A DNA stretch of 32,977 nucleotides from JACKHA01 sp041401985. GTDB lineage: Bacteria > Planctomycetota > Phycisphaerae > Phycisphaerales > UBA1924. Made by a program: the position numbers and the translations under genes. Below are positions 20,731 to 29,297 of this stretch, in pieces (the stretch's first letter is position 1; the number at the start of each line of letters is the position of its first letter). The notes beneath the pieces are model-generated. The model did not search any database. It was not told the DNA's origin and saw nothing but the letters and a program-made list of their open reading frames with translations. The stretch is taken from positions 1 to 32,977 of the forward strand of contig JAWKTE010000028.1 of the NCBI GenBank assembly GCA_041401985.1, given 5' to 3'.

Positions 20731-23700
20731 GGCGTCGGGTCTCCAAGCACAACAAATGGGGCCCACACGGCCGGGTGCCGCCCCTGCGCCGCGAGCGAGC
20801 GCTGCGCCCGGGCCAGTCCGCGGACCAGATCGGGCCCGCCCGCGCAGGCGGCTCCGCACGGGCCTGGGGCAGCCGCACCCGCCTCAACCGGAAGGTACCC
20901 CGCAAACGCCTCCTGATACATGGAAATCATCAGTTCGCGCGTGGTCCGATCATGCACCGGCCACAGGCTCAGCAGCGCCGCCGACGCCCCCGCCGCGAGC
21001 ACCGCCCGCCCAAGCCCGTACGCCTCGTCGCCCCGCTCCACGCCGGCCTTGCCCGTCTCACACCCGCTCAGCACCACGACGGCGCCCGAGAGGTCGAGCG
21101 GGAGCAGATCGCGAACCGTCACCCAGCGGTCCGAGAACCGCAGGCGCGCCTGGAGCGGGTTGCGGGCCGCGAACACGCCGTGGCAGGCCAGGTGGATCAG
21201 CGGCGAGCCCGGCGCGGCGGCGGCGAACGCCTCGAACGTCGCATCGCTCCCGACCAGCAGTCGCGCGTCCGGGATCGCCCTGGCGACGGCCTCGGCCTCG
21301 TCCCCCATCTCGGGCGCGACCTCGTCCGGCACGCCGACGACGAGCGGGCGACTCGTCGACCTTCCATTCGCTGCGTCGCGGGCTGGGGCGCCGCGCGAGT
21401 CAGTCCTGCGCGTCCGGACATGGTGCAGGAACGCGGCGCTGGGGATGGAGGCAACCTCGAACCGATCGACCAATGGGCCGTGTTCGCTCCGGGCGGCGTG
21501 CAGCGGCAACGCGTGCAGCGGGCCGTGCGGCACCAGCAGCAGCCGGGTCGCGCCGGCGATGAGCGGCTCGATCGGAGCGATCGCGATCTCGTGAAGGCGA
21601 GTCAGCAGGCGCTCGACGGCCGCGGGCTTCACACCCGTCGGCGCGATCGCCTGCGACCCACTCTGGCCCCCGCGCGCCCCCGCGCCGGCCAGAGCGATCA
21701 CCGATCGATCGATCGCCATCGTCAGGCGCTCGCCGAGGTCGGCGACTTCGTCGAGCATCGCCACACCCGCCCGGACATGCAGCCCGCTGTGGGTCACGAC
21801 CGCGACGCCCAGCGCGTCATCCGCCCCGAAGAACTCCACCAGGGCCTCGCCCTCTCGCAACACTCCCTGCACCTGGGCCAGCGACGCAACGGGCGCGGCC
21901 AGCACGCCGCCGCCCGAAGCCGCCATGCGACGCTCGATCTCGGAAACACGCCGCTCGTGCTCATCCAGGCGGGAGGCGAGTTCCCGCTGCGTCGCCGGCG
22001 ACAGGCGGCGCTCCTGCGGCGCGAACAGGGCCGCGTAGATCGCGTTCATGTCCGAACGCCGACGTTCGAGTTCCGCACCGAGCACGCCATCGGCCCCGGA
22101 CCGATCCCCCGGCAACGCCCGCTCGAACCGTCCACCGACGGAGTCGAGAAGCGCCCGCGCCTTGGCCCGGTCGGCGGTCTCGAACGCCCGCGCCCGCAGC
22201 GCCGACGCGTCGCCATCCCGCCGACCCGCCAGTTCAAGCCGCGCCAGTTCGAGCAGCGCGGCCACCGCATCGTCGTAAATATCCGCACGCGAGCCGAGTG
22301 CCGCGGCCCTGAGTCGGTCCGCGTGCAGCAGCGCCCGCACACGCTCGGTCAGTTCGATCGCCCGTTCGAGGTCCTCGATCGCGCCGGGCAGATCGTCGCT
22401 TGCCCGACGCGCACCCGCCCGCTCGTGCAGCAGATCGGCCAGCACCGGCCGGTTGCCGAGGCCTGTCGCCAGGTCGATCGCCCGCGAGAGCGTTTCGATC
22501 ACTGGCCCCATCGCACCCGCGCCCCGCGCGATCGCTGCGCGGACCGACATGCCCGCAAGGGCGTCGAGGGGTCGCTCACGCAGCACGTTCTCGAATCGGT
22601 CGAGCAACGCGGTCGCCTCGTCGCGCCTCCCGCGCGCCAGTCGCAGGCGGGCCAGCAGCACGCCCGCGCGGGCCGCACCCGTCGGATTCGGAATGGCCTC
22701 GAACGCGACGATGGCGGCCTCGAGTTGTCCCGCCGCATCGTCGAGTCGACCGAATCGCGCCAGCACCTGTGCAAGCCCGACCTTCGCCCTCGCCCCCTCA
22801 GCGGCCAACCCCGCCGCCCCCAACGCTTCGAGGGCTTCGCGGTACGCCGTTGCCGACTCCTCCAGCAGCCCCACCGTCGCCAGCGTGTCGGCCTCTTCGG
22901 CCCGCAGGCGGGCCAGATCCGCCGGGGCGTTGGCTCCTTCGAGCGTCCGGCGTGCCCGCTCGAAACGCTCCAGAGATTCCTCCAGTCGCCCCTGGCGGCT
23001 GAGCAGATCGGCGAGATTCCCCTCGGCAATGGCGGCAGCCCGCGCGATGCCCGCCGCCTCGAACGCCGCCAGCGACGACGCGAACGCCCCCTCGGCCTCC
23101 CCGAAACGCCCCAGGTCCAGCAGCGCCTCGGCCCGGTTGCTCTCGATCTGCGCGAGAATCGGCGGCGCCTCGGCGAACGTCTCCCGGGCCGCGTCGAAGT
23201 GAGCCAGCGCGCCCGCTGGATCGTCCCGCATGCGCTTGATCACGCCGACGTTGACATCGGCCTTGGCACGCCACACCGCCTCGTCGACCGCCGCGAACCC
23301 CGCCACGGCCCGGTCGCCCGCTCCCAGCGCCTCGTCCATCCGTCCCAGGCGGGCCAGGGCGTGCATGGCGATGAGACTTGCGCGAGCAGACGCGAATGTG
23401 TCGCCAGCCGATGTGGCCGCGGCGCTCGCTTCGTCAAGGCACGCCAAAGCCTCCTCGAAGCGGGTCGCATAGTTCAGCACGTGCGCGAGCGCCACGCGGG
23501 CTCGGGCGCTGAGTGAGCGGCACGTGGCCGCCCCGCCGCCCGGTCCCGCTGGCACCCCGGTTGATGACCCAGGAGGCGCGGCTCGGGAGTCTGCGTGCGC
23601 GTCGGCGAGTTCAACGGCCAACCGTGCCGCCCGTTCGCCCGCCGGCGTGTCACCGATCGCCAGGTCCGAGCCCCGCTGCGCGATCGCCTCGATCAACGAG

Positions 23701-23825
23701 TCCACGCCGTCGCCGGGACCCTCGCCCGACTCGCGCCGGAGCCGCGCCGCGCGCGCGGCCGCGTCCATCGGCACCAGGTCCGCGATCAGCGCATCAAGTC
23801 GCTGGGTTGTCGTGGCGTCGCTCAT
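20727..23825 (-). CDS. TPR-CHAT caspase-like protein
   Basis: A 1032-residue cytoplasmic protein. An alpha-helical array of TPR-type repeats covers about residues 100-600 (ALACLDEASAAATSAGD; FASSLAAFEAAGIARAAAIAEGNL). A C-terminal CHAT protease domain (about 640-1030) keeps the catalytic dyad, His about 882 in IHLACHG and Cys about 922 in VVLSGCETG, and the SLWPVHD signature. TPR-CHAT proteins are caspase-like peptidases; some act in bacterial conflict or cell-death systems, for example TPR-CHAT partnered with type III-E CRISPR. No signal peptide or membrane helix is present. It begins 6 nt after the anti-sigma-like gene and its stop overlaps the subtilisin start. The activating signal and substrate are unknown, but the neighbouring anti-sigma-like protein and pro-subtilisin are candidate targets. 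Confidence 0.93.
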   Translation of the reverse strand: MSDATTTQRLDALIADLVPMDAAARAARLRRESGEGPGDGVDSLIEAIAQRGSDLAIGDTPAGERAARLAVELADAHADSRAAPPGSSTGVPAGPGGGAATCRSLSARARVALAHVLNYATRFEEALACLDEASAAATSAGDTFASARASLIAMHALARLGRMDEALGAGDRAVAGFAAVDEAVWRAKADVNVGVIKRMRDDPAGALAHFDAARETFAEAPPILAQIESNRAEALLDLGRFGEAEGAFASSLAAFEAAGIARAAAIAEGNLADLLSRQGRLEESLERFERARRTLEGANAPADLARLRAEEADTLATVGLLEESATAYREALEALGAAGLAAEGARAKVGLAQVLARFGRLDDAAGQLEAAIVAFEAIPNPTGAARAGVLLARLRLARGRRDEATALLDRFENVLRERPLDALAGMSVRAAIARGAGAMGPVIETLSRAIDLATGLGNRPVLADLLHERAGARRASDDLPGAIEDLERAIELTERVRALLHADRLRAAALGSRADIYDDAVAALLELARLELAGRRDGDASALRARAFETADRAKARALLDSVGGRFERALPGDRSGADGVLGAELERRRSDMNAIYAALFAPQERRLSPATQRELASRLDEHERRVSEIERRMAASGGGVLAAPVASLAQVQGVLREGEALVEFFGADDALGVAVVTHSGLHVRAGVAMLDEVADLGERLTMAIDRSVIALAGAGARGGQSGSQAIAPTGVKPAAVERLLTRLHEIAIAPIEPLIAGATRLLLVPHGPLHALPLHAARSEHGPLVDRFEVASIPSAAFLHHVRTRRTDSRGAPARDAANGRSTSRPLVVGVPDEVAPEMGDEAEAVARAIPDARLLVGSDATFEAFAAAAPGSPLIHLACHGVFAARNPLQARLRFSDRWVTVRDLLPLDLSGAVVVLSGCETGKAGVERGDEAYGLGRAVLAAGASAALLSLWPVHDRTTRELMISMYQEAFAGYLPVEAGAAAPGPCGAACAGGPDLVRGLARAQRSLAAQGRHPAVWAPFVVLGDPTP

Positions 23826-23831
23826 GCGGGA

Positions 23832-24461
23832 TCAGGCAACGTCGAGCAGGCCAAGGTCGATCTCGGTCCGGGCCAGGCGGACGATCATCGGATGGGAGCC
23901 CGGGGCGACGCGGAGGACGAACATGCCGTCCTCGTCGATGCTCGCCTCGGCCGCGCCGCCCGAGGCGCCGACGCGGGCAATCGCCCCCTCGAGTTCGGTC
24001 TCATCGCTCGCCTCGATCGCGCCGCGGATCGTGACGCGCGGGTCGCGCTCGTCGGGCCCGCTCAGGCGGAGGTGCACGTCGCCGGCCTCGCTCGAAAACA
24101 CGAGTTGACGCCCGTCGGCCCCGCCGCGGAAGCCCGCCAGCGCGGGGCTGACGCGGCTGTCGAACACGACCTGGGCCACCAAACGCCTGATCGCCCCGGC
24201 CACCTGCGCGACCGCCTCGCCGAGCGCCGAAACCCGCCCCATCGCCTCGAGGCGACGGACCAGCGACGCCGGAGCGGCCTCGAGCCCGCCGTCGCCTATC
24301 GCGGCGACCGTCGCCCGGACCTGCCCGATCGCGGCCCGAGCCGCGCCGTCGAGCGACGCGTCCAGCCGCGCCGCGGCCGCCGCGTCCAGTTCCCCAAAAG
24401 CCAGCGCCAGGTGCTCGTCGCTCGGCCAGGCAGCGTTGTTTGGTTGGGTCCGGTCGTCCAT
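23832..24461 (-). CDS. Anti-sigma-like or associated protein of the CHAT operon
   Basis: A 209-residue protein placed between the sigma factor and CHAT genes. The N-terminus (DEHLALAFGELDAAAAARLDASL) resembles the first helices of anti-sigma factors (the ...ADGELDAAEAARVEAHL pattern), but the zinc-binding His-Cys-Cys motif is missing. There is no transmembrane helix. The C-terminal half (about 115-205) is predicted to be beta-rich (RQLVFSSEAGDVHLRLSGPD; EDGMFVLRVAPGS). The start is ATG 24461; an upstream ATG at 24491 is less likely. It may hold the sigma factor in check and be a substrate or adaptor for CHAT; that is inference from position only. Confidence 0.6.
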   Translation of the reverse strand: MDDRTQPNNAAWPSDEHLALAFGELDAAAAARLDASLDGAARAAIGQVRATVAAIGDGGLEAAPASLVRRLEAMGRVSALGEAVAQVAGAIRRLVAQVVFDSRVSPALAGFRGGADGRQLVFSSEAGDVHLRLSGPDERDPRVTIRGAIEASDETELEGAIARVGASGGAAEASIDEDGMFVLRVAPGSHPMIVRLARTEIDLGLLDVA

Positions 24462-24515
24462 GGTCGTTTCCCCGCAAGCCCACGCCCGCACCGTCCGGGC
24501 GTCGGCGTGACGGTG

Positions 24516-25193
24516 TCAGGTGTCGCCGCGCTCCCCGCCTGATACACCCCGAGCCGAATCTGTACCGCCCGATTCCCCCGGTGGTCGCCCCAGGTCCGCC
24601 CAGATCGCCGCGGCCCCCGGCATCCCCTGCAGGATCTCCATCATCTTGCGCAGGCACCTGTTCCGGGTCGGGCCGATGCTCCCGACCGGCATGCCGAGGC
24701 GTCGCCCGATCTCCTGGTAGTCCGGCGAGGCCTGGTCCGAGAACAGCGCGGTCAGCAGTTCCTGGCAGCGCCCGCCCAGGCGGACCAGGGCTTCACGCAC
24801 CGTCTGGCGGCGTTCCCAGGCGGCGATGTCCGGCGTCTCGTCGGTTGGTTGTGCCGCCGCGTCGATGTTGTCGCCAACCGGCGTCGGGTTCGCCCGACGG
24901 GACCTGATCGCACGCCAGGCTTGGCGGTTGGCGACGGTGATCAGCCACTTGGCCAGGGTCTGGCGGTCCCGCATGGCTTCCATGGCGGTCAGCAGGGAGG
25001 CGAACACGCTCTGGGCCACATCCTCGGCCTCATCCTGGGAAAGGCCAAGACGCCGGGGAACGGAATAGACCAGGCTGGAGTAGCGACGCACCACCTCTTC
25101 CCACGCGCCGGGGCGTCGGTCGAGGCAGCGTTCGACGAGGTCGGCGTCGCTGGCGTGTGTCAGGTCGGGCTGGTCGAGGCTCGCGCCCTGCAT
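24516..25193 (-). CDS. ECF-like RNA polymerase sigma factor
   Basis: A 225-residue protein. Sigma region 2 spans about 30-100 (WEEVVRRYSSLVYSVPRRL, then DEAEDVAQSVFASLL) and region 4 about 132-185 (ALVRLGGRCQELLTALF; YQEIGRRLGMPVGSIGPTRNR). The start ATG at 25193 has GAGGAG directly upstream with short spacing; the longer reading frame back to 25463 is rejected as it has no ribosome binding site. The gene heads the operon with the anti-sigma-like, CHAT and subtilisin genes (54 nt to the second). Upstream element copy E lies 113 nt before the start, so it may share control with the stress cluster or regulate itself. The promoter it recognises is unknown. Confidence 0.93.
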   Translation of the reverse strand: MQGASLDQPDLTHASDADLVERCLDRRPGAWEEVVRRYSSLVYSVPRRLGLSQDEAEDVAQSVFASLLTAMEAMRDRQTLAKWLITVANRQAWRAIRSRRANPTPVGDNIDAAAQPTDETPDIAAWERRQTVREALVRLGGRCQELLTALFSDQASPDYQEIGRRLGMPVGSIGPTRNRCLRKMMEILQGMPGAAAIWADLGRPPGESGGTDSARGVSGGERGDT

Positions 25194-25292
25194 GGTCTCC
25201 TCACGGCCGCCCCGAACCCCTTGGGGCCCGAGGCCGCCCCTTCCCCATTGCATCGTACGGGACGCGCGGCCCCTGAACCCGGTGGTTCGGGA

Positions 25293-25311
25293 TGAATCGC
25301 TCTTCATTCTG
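25293..25311 (-). promoter_or_regulatory. Stress-gene-type upstream element (copy E) in front of the sigma operon
   Basis: Read on the minus strand, CAGAATGAAGAGCGATTCA matches copies B and C at 16 of 19 positions and keeps the GAAT-N8-ATTC dyad. It is 113 nt upstream of the sigma start at 25193, and about 140 nt from the divergent FG-GAP gene start at 25452, so it could act on either or both. Confidence 0.55.
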
Positions 25312-25451
25312 GCGTGAGTGTGTATCAGGCCCGGACGTGCCCGCACCTGCATGGCGTTCGGCCGAGGCCCCGCCGGGCGGCGGGCGGGTCGGACGCTCCG
25401 GCACACCGCCGGATGGCCTAGATGAGACTTCAGAGAAGGAAGGATCGAACG

Positions 25452-26789
25452 ATGAGCATGCACAAGACTCTGGCCCTCGTGTCCGTCGCCGGGCTCGCCA
25501 GCCTGGCCAGCGCCCAGATCGCGTTCCAGGCGCCGCTGACCCTCCCGACCGCGCAGAACCCCAGCGGGGCCGCCATCGGCGACTTCAACGCCGACGGCAA
25601 CGCCGACCTGGCGGTCACGGTCGACAACCAGGACCGCATCCTGACGTTCCTGGGCGACGGCAACGGCGGGCTGACGCCCGGTGCGACGGTCTTCCTGGGC
25701 GCTGGCGTGGGCGCCGGCGCGATCGTCTCGGCAGACTTCGACGGCAACGGCACCGATGACCTGGCGGTCGCCATGCAGAACTCCGCCAGCGTCCGCATCT
25801 ACTCAAACACCGCCGGCACCTTCGCCCTGACCTCCACCGTCGCCGTCGGCCAGAACCCGCGTGGCCTGGAGGTCTGCAACCTCGACGGCAACGCCCTGCC
25901 CGACCTGGCCGTGGCCAACCGCGACAGCAACTCGGTCTCGGCGATGACCAACACCGGCGCGGGCTTCACCGTCGTGACCACCCCGGTCGGCGGCGAGCCG
26001 CGCGACGTGGCCGCCGGCGACTTCGACGGCGACGGCGACGACGACCTGGTGGCGACCAACCACGACGACCGCACCTTCAGCGTCCTGACCAACAACGCGG
26101 GCGCGTTCAGCGTCGCGACCCAGAGCCAGAACCCGGCCAACCGCCCGAGCGGCGTGGCGGCGGGCGATGTCGACGGGGACGGCGACATCGACCTGGCGAT
26201 CTCCAACGGCGCGCTGGTCTCGCTCCACATCAACAACGCCGGTGTCTTCGGCGCCCGCATGGACATCTTCGCCGGCGGGGCCAATCCGGGCGAGGTCCGC
26301 ATCGTGGACCTCGACGTGGACGGCGTGATGGACCTGGCCGTCGCCATCGAGGACGCCAGCACCGTCTCGACGCTCCGCGGCACGGGCGCCGGCGCGTTCG
26401 CCCCCGCCCAGCCATGGGCCGTCGGCCTCAATCCGCAGTGGATCGCCATCGGCGACTTCGACGGCTCCGGCACGCCCGACCTGGCGGTTCCCAACCGTGA
26501 CACCAACAACACCACCGTGCTCATGAACGCGGGCGTGGTCACCCCCGCGTGCCCGGCCGACCTGACCACCGGCGCGGTCGCCGGCCAGCCGGGCTACGGC
26601 GTGCCCAACGGCGTCCTGAACAACGACGACTTCTTCTACTACCTGGCCCAGTTCAGCGCGGGCAACCTGGCGGTGGCCGACCTGACCACCACCGCGGTCG
26701 CGGGCCAGCCCGGCTTCGGCGTGCCCAACGGCGTGATCAATAACGAGGACTTCTTCTACTACCTGACCCTCTACGCCGCCGGCTGCTGA
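25452..26789 (+). CDS. Secreted FG-GAP/VCBS beta-propeller protein with GC-type dockerin
   Basis: A 445-residue protein. Signal peptide about 1-20 (HKTLALVSVAGLASLASAQ). Repeated FG-GAP/VCBS blades follow with calcium-binding loops (GDFNADGNADLAV, ADFDGNGTDDLAV, GDFDGDGDDDLVA, GDVDGDGDIDLAI, GDFDGSGTPDLAV), about six or seven, forming an integrin-like propeller. The C-terminus has two dockerin-like halves (about 367-445) with DFFYYL, ending in GC. The ATG at 25452 follows AAGGAAGGA by about 8 nt. It is divergent from the sigma gene, 258 nt between starts. Propellers of this kind bind partners or polysaccharide at the cell surface; the role here is unknown. Confidence 0.93.
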   Translation: MSMHKTLALVSVAGLASLASAQIAFQAPLTLPTAQNPSGAAIGDFNADGNADLAVTVDNQDRILTFLGDGNGGLTPGATVFLGAGVGAGAIVSADFDGNGTDDLAVAMQNSASVRIYSNTAGTFALTSTVAVGQNPRGLEVCNLDGNALPDLAVANRDSNSVSAMTNTGAGFTVVTTPVGGEPRDVAAGDFDGDGDDDLVATNHDDRTFSVLTNNAGAFSVATQSQNPANRPSGVAAGDVDGDGDIDLAISNGALVSLHINNAGVFGARMDIFAGGANPGEVRIVDLDVDGVMDLAVAIEDASTVSTLRGTGAGAFAPAQPWAVGLNPQWIAIGDFDGSGTPDLAVPNRDTNNTTVLMNAGVVTPACPADLTTGAVAGQPGYGVPNGVLNNDDFFYYLAQFSAGNLAVADLTTTAVAGQPGFGVPNGVINNEDFFYYLTLYAAGC

Positions 26790-26834
26790 GCCGCCGGCAA
26801 CGCCTCCGCCCGCTGAACGGGCGATGCGCGTGTC

Positions 26835-26865
26835 CCGTGGCGTCGCCGAGAGGGCGACGCCACGG
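26835..26865 (+). terminator. Strong perfect-stem terminator
   Basis: A perfect 13-bp stem, CCGTGGCGTCGCC with GGCGACGCCACGG, and loop GAGAG, followed by TTT. It lies 46 nt after the FG-GAP stop and starts a run of six hairpins that continues to the next gene. Confidence 0.65.
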
Positions 26866-26870
26866 TTTGA

Positions 26871-27048
26871 GGCGGGGGAACCCGCCAACGATCACCCTCC
26901 CTATGCGGCCGGAGGAACCTTCCTCCAAAGCCCTCCGGCCGCACTCCTTTCTCCCCACGCCGGGCGGCCTTGCGGCTGCCCGGTGCCTTGCGATCGGCGA
27001 CCGAGCCTCGTTTGGCTCGGGCGTCCCGCGTGGGCGGCTCGGCCGCCC
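26871..27048 (+). ncRNA. Highly structured 5' leader (five consecutive hairpins)
   Basis: After the terminator come five more stems: GGCGGG/CCCGCC with GGAA loop (26871-26886); a 12-bp stem TGCGGCCGGAGG/CCTCCGGCCGCA (26904-26943); CCGGGCGGCC/GGCTGCCCGG with TTGC loop and one G-U (26960-26983); CCGAGCC/GGCTCGG (27001-27020); GGGCGGC/GCCGCCC (27032-27048). They end 9 nt before GAGGAG of the 27071 gene. This may be a cis-acting leader RNA or a stable 5' UTR. No known riboswitch class fits fully. Confidence 0.5.
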
Positions 27049-27070
27049 GATCTGCCGAGGAGAAGTTGCC

Positions 27071-29158
27071 ATGCGTCGTTCGAGCACTGGTCGGAACAAG
27101 CCGTCAAGCAACAGCCGCACGCTGCGGACCCGCGCCGGTCGGGCCGAGGGGCCCGCGTTCCTGGAGACGCTCGAGAACCGCACACTGCTGAGCGCGGACT
27201 TGACGGTGTCGGACCTGTCGATCCGGGAGTCGTCCGCCGCGGCGGGCGCCGAGATCCACACCCAGTTCACCTACACGAACATCGGCGACGCCTTCGAGGG
27301 CGCGTGGAACATCGAACTCCGCCTCTCCGCCGATGACGTGTGGGGCAACGCCGACGACATCGTGCTCGGCGTCGAGCGCGAGGACGAGGACCTGGCCTCG
27401 GGCCAGTCCAGCCAGGAGCGAGAGTCGGTCATCGTGCCGGCCACCACGCCGGCGGGCCAGTACCGCCTGGGCGTGTTCATCGACTCCTCCGGCGAGATCG
27501 CCGAGAACAGCGAGTCGAACAACATCGCGTTCTCTTCCGGCACCATCGCCATCACCGGCGGCGGCGTCGGTGGTGGCGGTGGCGGGGGCGGTGGGGGGCT
27601 GGACCTCACCGTCGGCGACGTGGCCGGCGTGATCGACACCGAGAACGAGATCGAGGTTTCCTACACCTACACGAACCTCGGCGGGTCCTTCAACGGCTTC
27701 TTCGACCAGGAGTTCCGCCTGTCGCTCAACCAGGTTTGGGGCGACGCCGACGACATCGTGCTGGGCGTCGAGCGCGAGATCGAGGACCTGCTCGCGGGCC
27801 AGTCGTCGGCCGAGAGCGAGTCCTGGCGCGTGCCCGGCGGCGTCGCGGCCGGCGACTACTTCCTGGGCGTGTTCATCGACTCCACCGATGTGGTCGCCGA
27901 GACCGACGAGCAGAACAACATCGCGTGGTCGGCACAGACCATTGCCGTCGGTGGCTCGGGCGGCGGCGGCGGTGGCGGCGGTGGCGGCGGCGAGGTCGAC
28001 CTGACCCTCGAGCAGGTCATCGCCGATCCGACCCCCCGCCCCGTCGGCGAAGACGTGCACATCGCCTGGACCATCGTCAACGCGGGCGGGTTCTTCAACG
28101 GCGCGTTCGACCAGCAGGTCCGCCTCTCGCTCGACAACGTCTGGGGCAACGGGGACGACATCGTTCTGGGCGTTGAGCGCGAGGACGAGGACTTCGCCCC
28201 CGGCCAGCGCTCCTTCGAGGACGAGTCGTTCATCATCCCGTCGGGCACGCCCGACGGCGTCTACTACGTCGGCGTGTTCATCGACGCCTCGGGCGAGATC
28301 ACCGAGAGCGACGAAACCAACAACATCGTCATGTCCGCCGAGCCGGTGGTCACGGTCGGGTCGGGCGGCTCGGGCGGGGGCGGGGGCGGGGGCGGCGGCT
28401 CGCACGAGCGGGCGTATTCTATCTTCGGCTCCGGACGCCACATCGAGGACGACGACGTCTCGCCGCGGCGCGACGATTCGACCGCGTTCAACCGCCTCCG
28501 CGTGGACGGGCGGATCCGCGAGCGCGAGTTCGAGATCCACAACTTCGGCGATGACGACCTGCACATCGAGAACGTCGAGGTCCGCGGGCGTCACAAGCGC
28601 GACTTCGTGATCGCCGTCGCCCCGAGCCAGACGCTCGCCCCCGGCGAATCCACCGTCGTCATCCTCCGCTTCGACCCGATCCGCGGCGGGGTCCGCAAGG
28701 CCCGCCTGGCCATCGAGACATCCCGCGACACCGACGACGCCTACGAGTTCAAGGTCAAGGGCCGCGGCTTCGTGCCCGCCAACGCGCCCGACGCCACCGT
28801 TGAGGGGCGGCGCGATCGCGAGATCCGCGACGGCGACCTCCGCGCCGGCGGCGGCGACGGCACCCGCTTCCGTTCCCTCGAACTCGGCGAGGCCCACGAG
28901 CGGACGTTCACCCTTCGCAACGACGGCGTGCAGACGCTGATCCTGGCCACGCCGCTCATCCGCCTGGCCGGCTCTGGCGCCAGCGCGTTCTCGATCCTGT
29001 CGATGCCGGCGATGAGCCTGGCCCCCGGCGCGTCGACGTCGTTCACGATCCGCTTCGCCCCGGAATCCACCGGCACGTTCAAGAGCAACGTCGAGATCCT
29101 CTCGAACGACCCGGACGAGGCGTCCTACACGTTCCGGATCGTGGGCCGCGCCGAGTAA
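27071..29158 (+). CDS. Surface protein with LEPR-XLL-like start, three CARDB domains and two Hydin-type domains
   Basis: A 695-residue protein with a basic, Ser-rich N-terminus and LENRTLLSADLTV, a variant of the planctomycete LEPR-XLL motif used at the start of many exported proteins without a classical signal peptide. Three CARDB-like domains of about 115 residues follow (about 45-155, 180-295, 320-435); they share DDIVLGVERE, then a conserved GxFIDSSGEIAE or similar loop. They are joined by poly-Gly linkers (GGGVGGGGGGGGGG type). Two ASPM/Hydin-type immunoglobulin-like domains occur at about 450-575 and 590-695. The ATG at 27071 follows GAGGAGA by 8 nt. No dockerin tail is present. It is probably a cell-surface adhesin or scaffold. 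Confidence 0.88.
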   Translation: MRRSSTGRNKPSSNSRTLRTRAGRAEGPAFLETLENRTLLSADLTVSDLSIRESSAAAGAEIHTQFTYTNIGDAFEGAWNIELRLSADDVWGNADDIVLGVEREDEDLASGQSSQERESVIVPATTPAGQYRLGVFIDSSGEIAENSESNNIAFSSGTIAITGGGVGGGGGGGGGGLDLTVGDVAGVIDTENEIEVSYTYTNLGGSFNGFFDQEFRLSLNQVWGDADDIVLGVEREIEDLLAGQSSAESESWRVPGGVAAGDYFLGVFIDSTDVVAETDEQNNIAWSAQTIAVGGSGGGGGGGGGGGEVDLTLEQVIADPTPRPVGEDVHIAWTIVNAGGFFNGAFDQQVRLSLDNVWGNGDDIVLGVEREDEDFAPGQRSFEDESFIIPSGTPDGVYYVGVFIDASGEITESDETNNIVMSAEPVVTVGSGGSGGGGGGGGGSHERAYSIFGSGRHIEDDDVSPRRDDSTAFNRLRVDGRIREREFEIHNFGDDDLHIENVEVRGRHKRDFVIAVAPSQTLAPGESTVVILRFDPIRGGVRKARLAIETSRDTDDAYEFKVKGRGFVPANAPDATVEGRRDREIRDGDLRAGGGDGTRFRSLELGEAHERTFTLRNDGVQTLILATPLIRLAGSGASAFSILSMPAMSLAPGASTSFTIRFAPESTGTFKSNVEILSNDPDEASYTFRIVGRAE

Positions 29159-29226
29159 CTGGCACGGGCTTGCTCAGCAGCGCCGATCTGGCCCACTGCC
29201 CCCCCGGGCTGTATCACCTCCGCAGC

Positions 29227-29259
29227 GGGCGGCACTTCCCGATGGGCGGAGTGCCGCCC
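29227..29259 (+). terminator. Strong terminator hairpin
   Basis: A 10-bp perfect stem, GGGCGGCACT with AGTGCCGCCC (11 bp with the next C-G), loop of 13 nt, followed by GTTCTCGTTT. It lies 68 nt after the CARDB/Hydin gene and 38 nt before the next start. Confidence 0.75.
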
Positions 29260-29297
29260 GTTCTCGTTTCCGATCCAACCCCGACGCGGAGACCAAC

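Noticed and set aside
20775..23516. Plus-strand frame of 913 codons opposite the CHAT gene
   Set aside because: Composition is Arg/Gln/His-rich antisense-like and has no domain; the CHAT gene is intact on the minus strand.
26871..26886. Resemblance to the ydaO c-di-AMP riboswitch (GAGGCGGGGGAACCC)
   Set aside because: Only this block matches. The GGGGUGAAUC block and the terminal CAGCUAACCUCG block expected of the class are not found downstream.
27561..28410. Gly-rich DNA repeats as a CRISPR or satellite array
   Set aside because: They are codon-level poly-glycine linkers between CARDB domains inside one open frame, with unequal unit sizes and no spacers.
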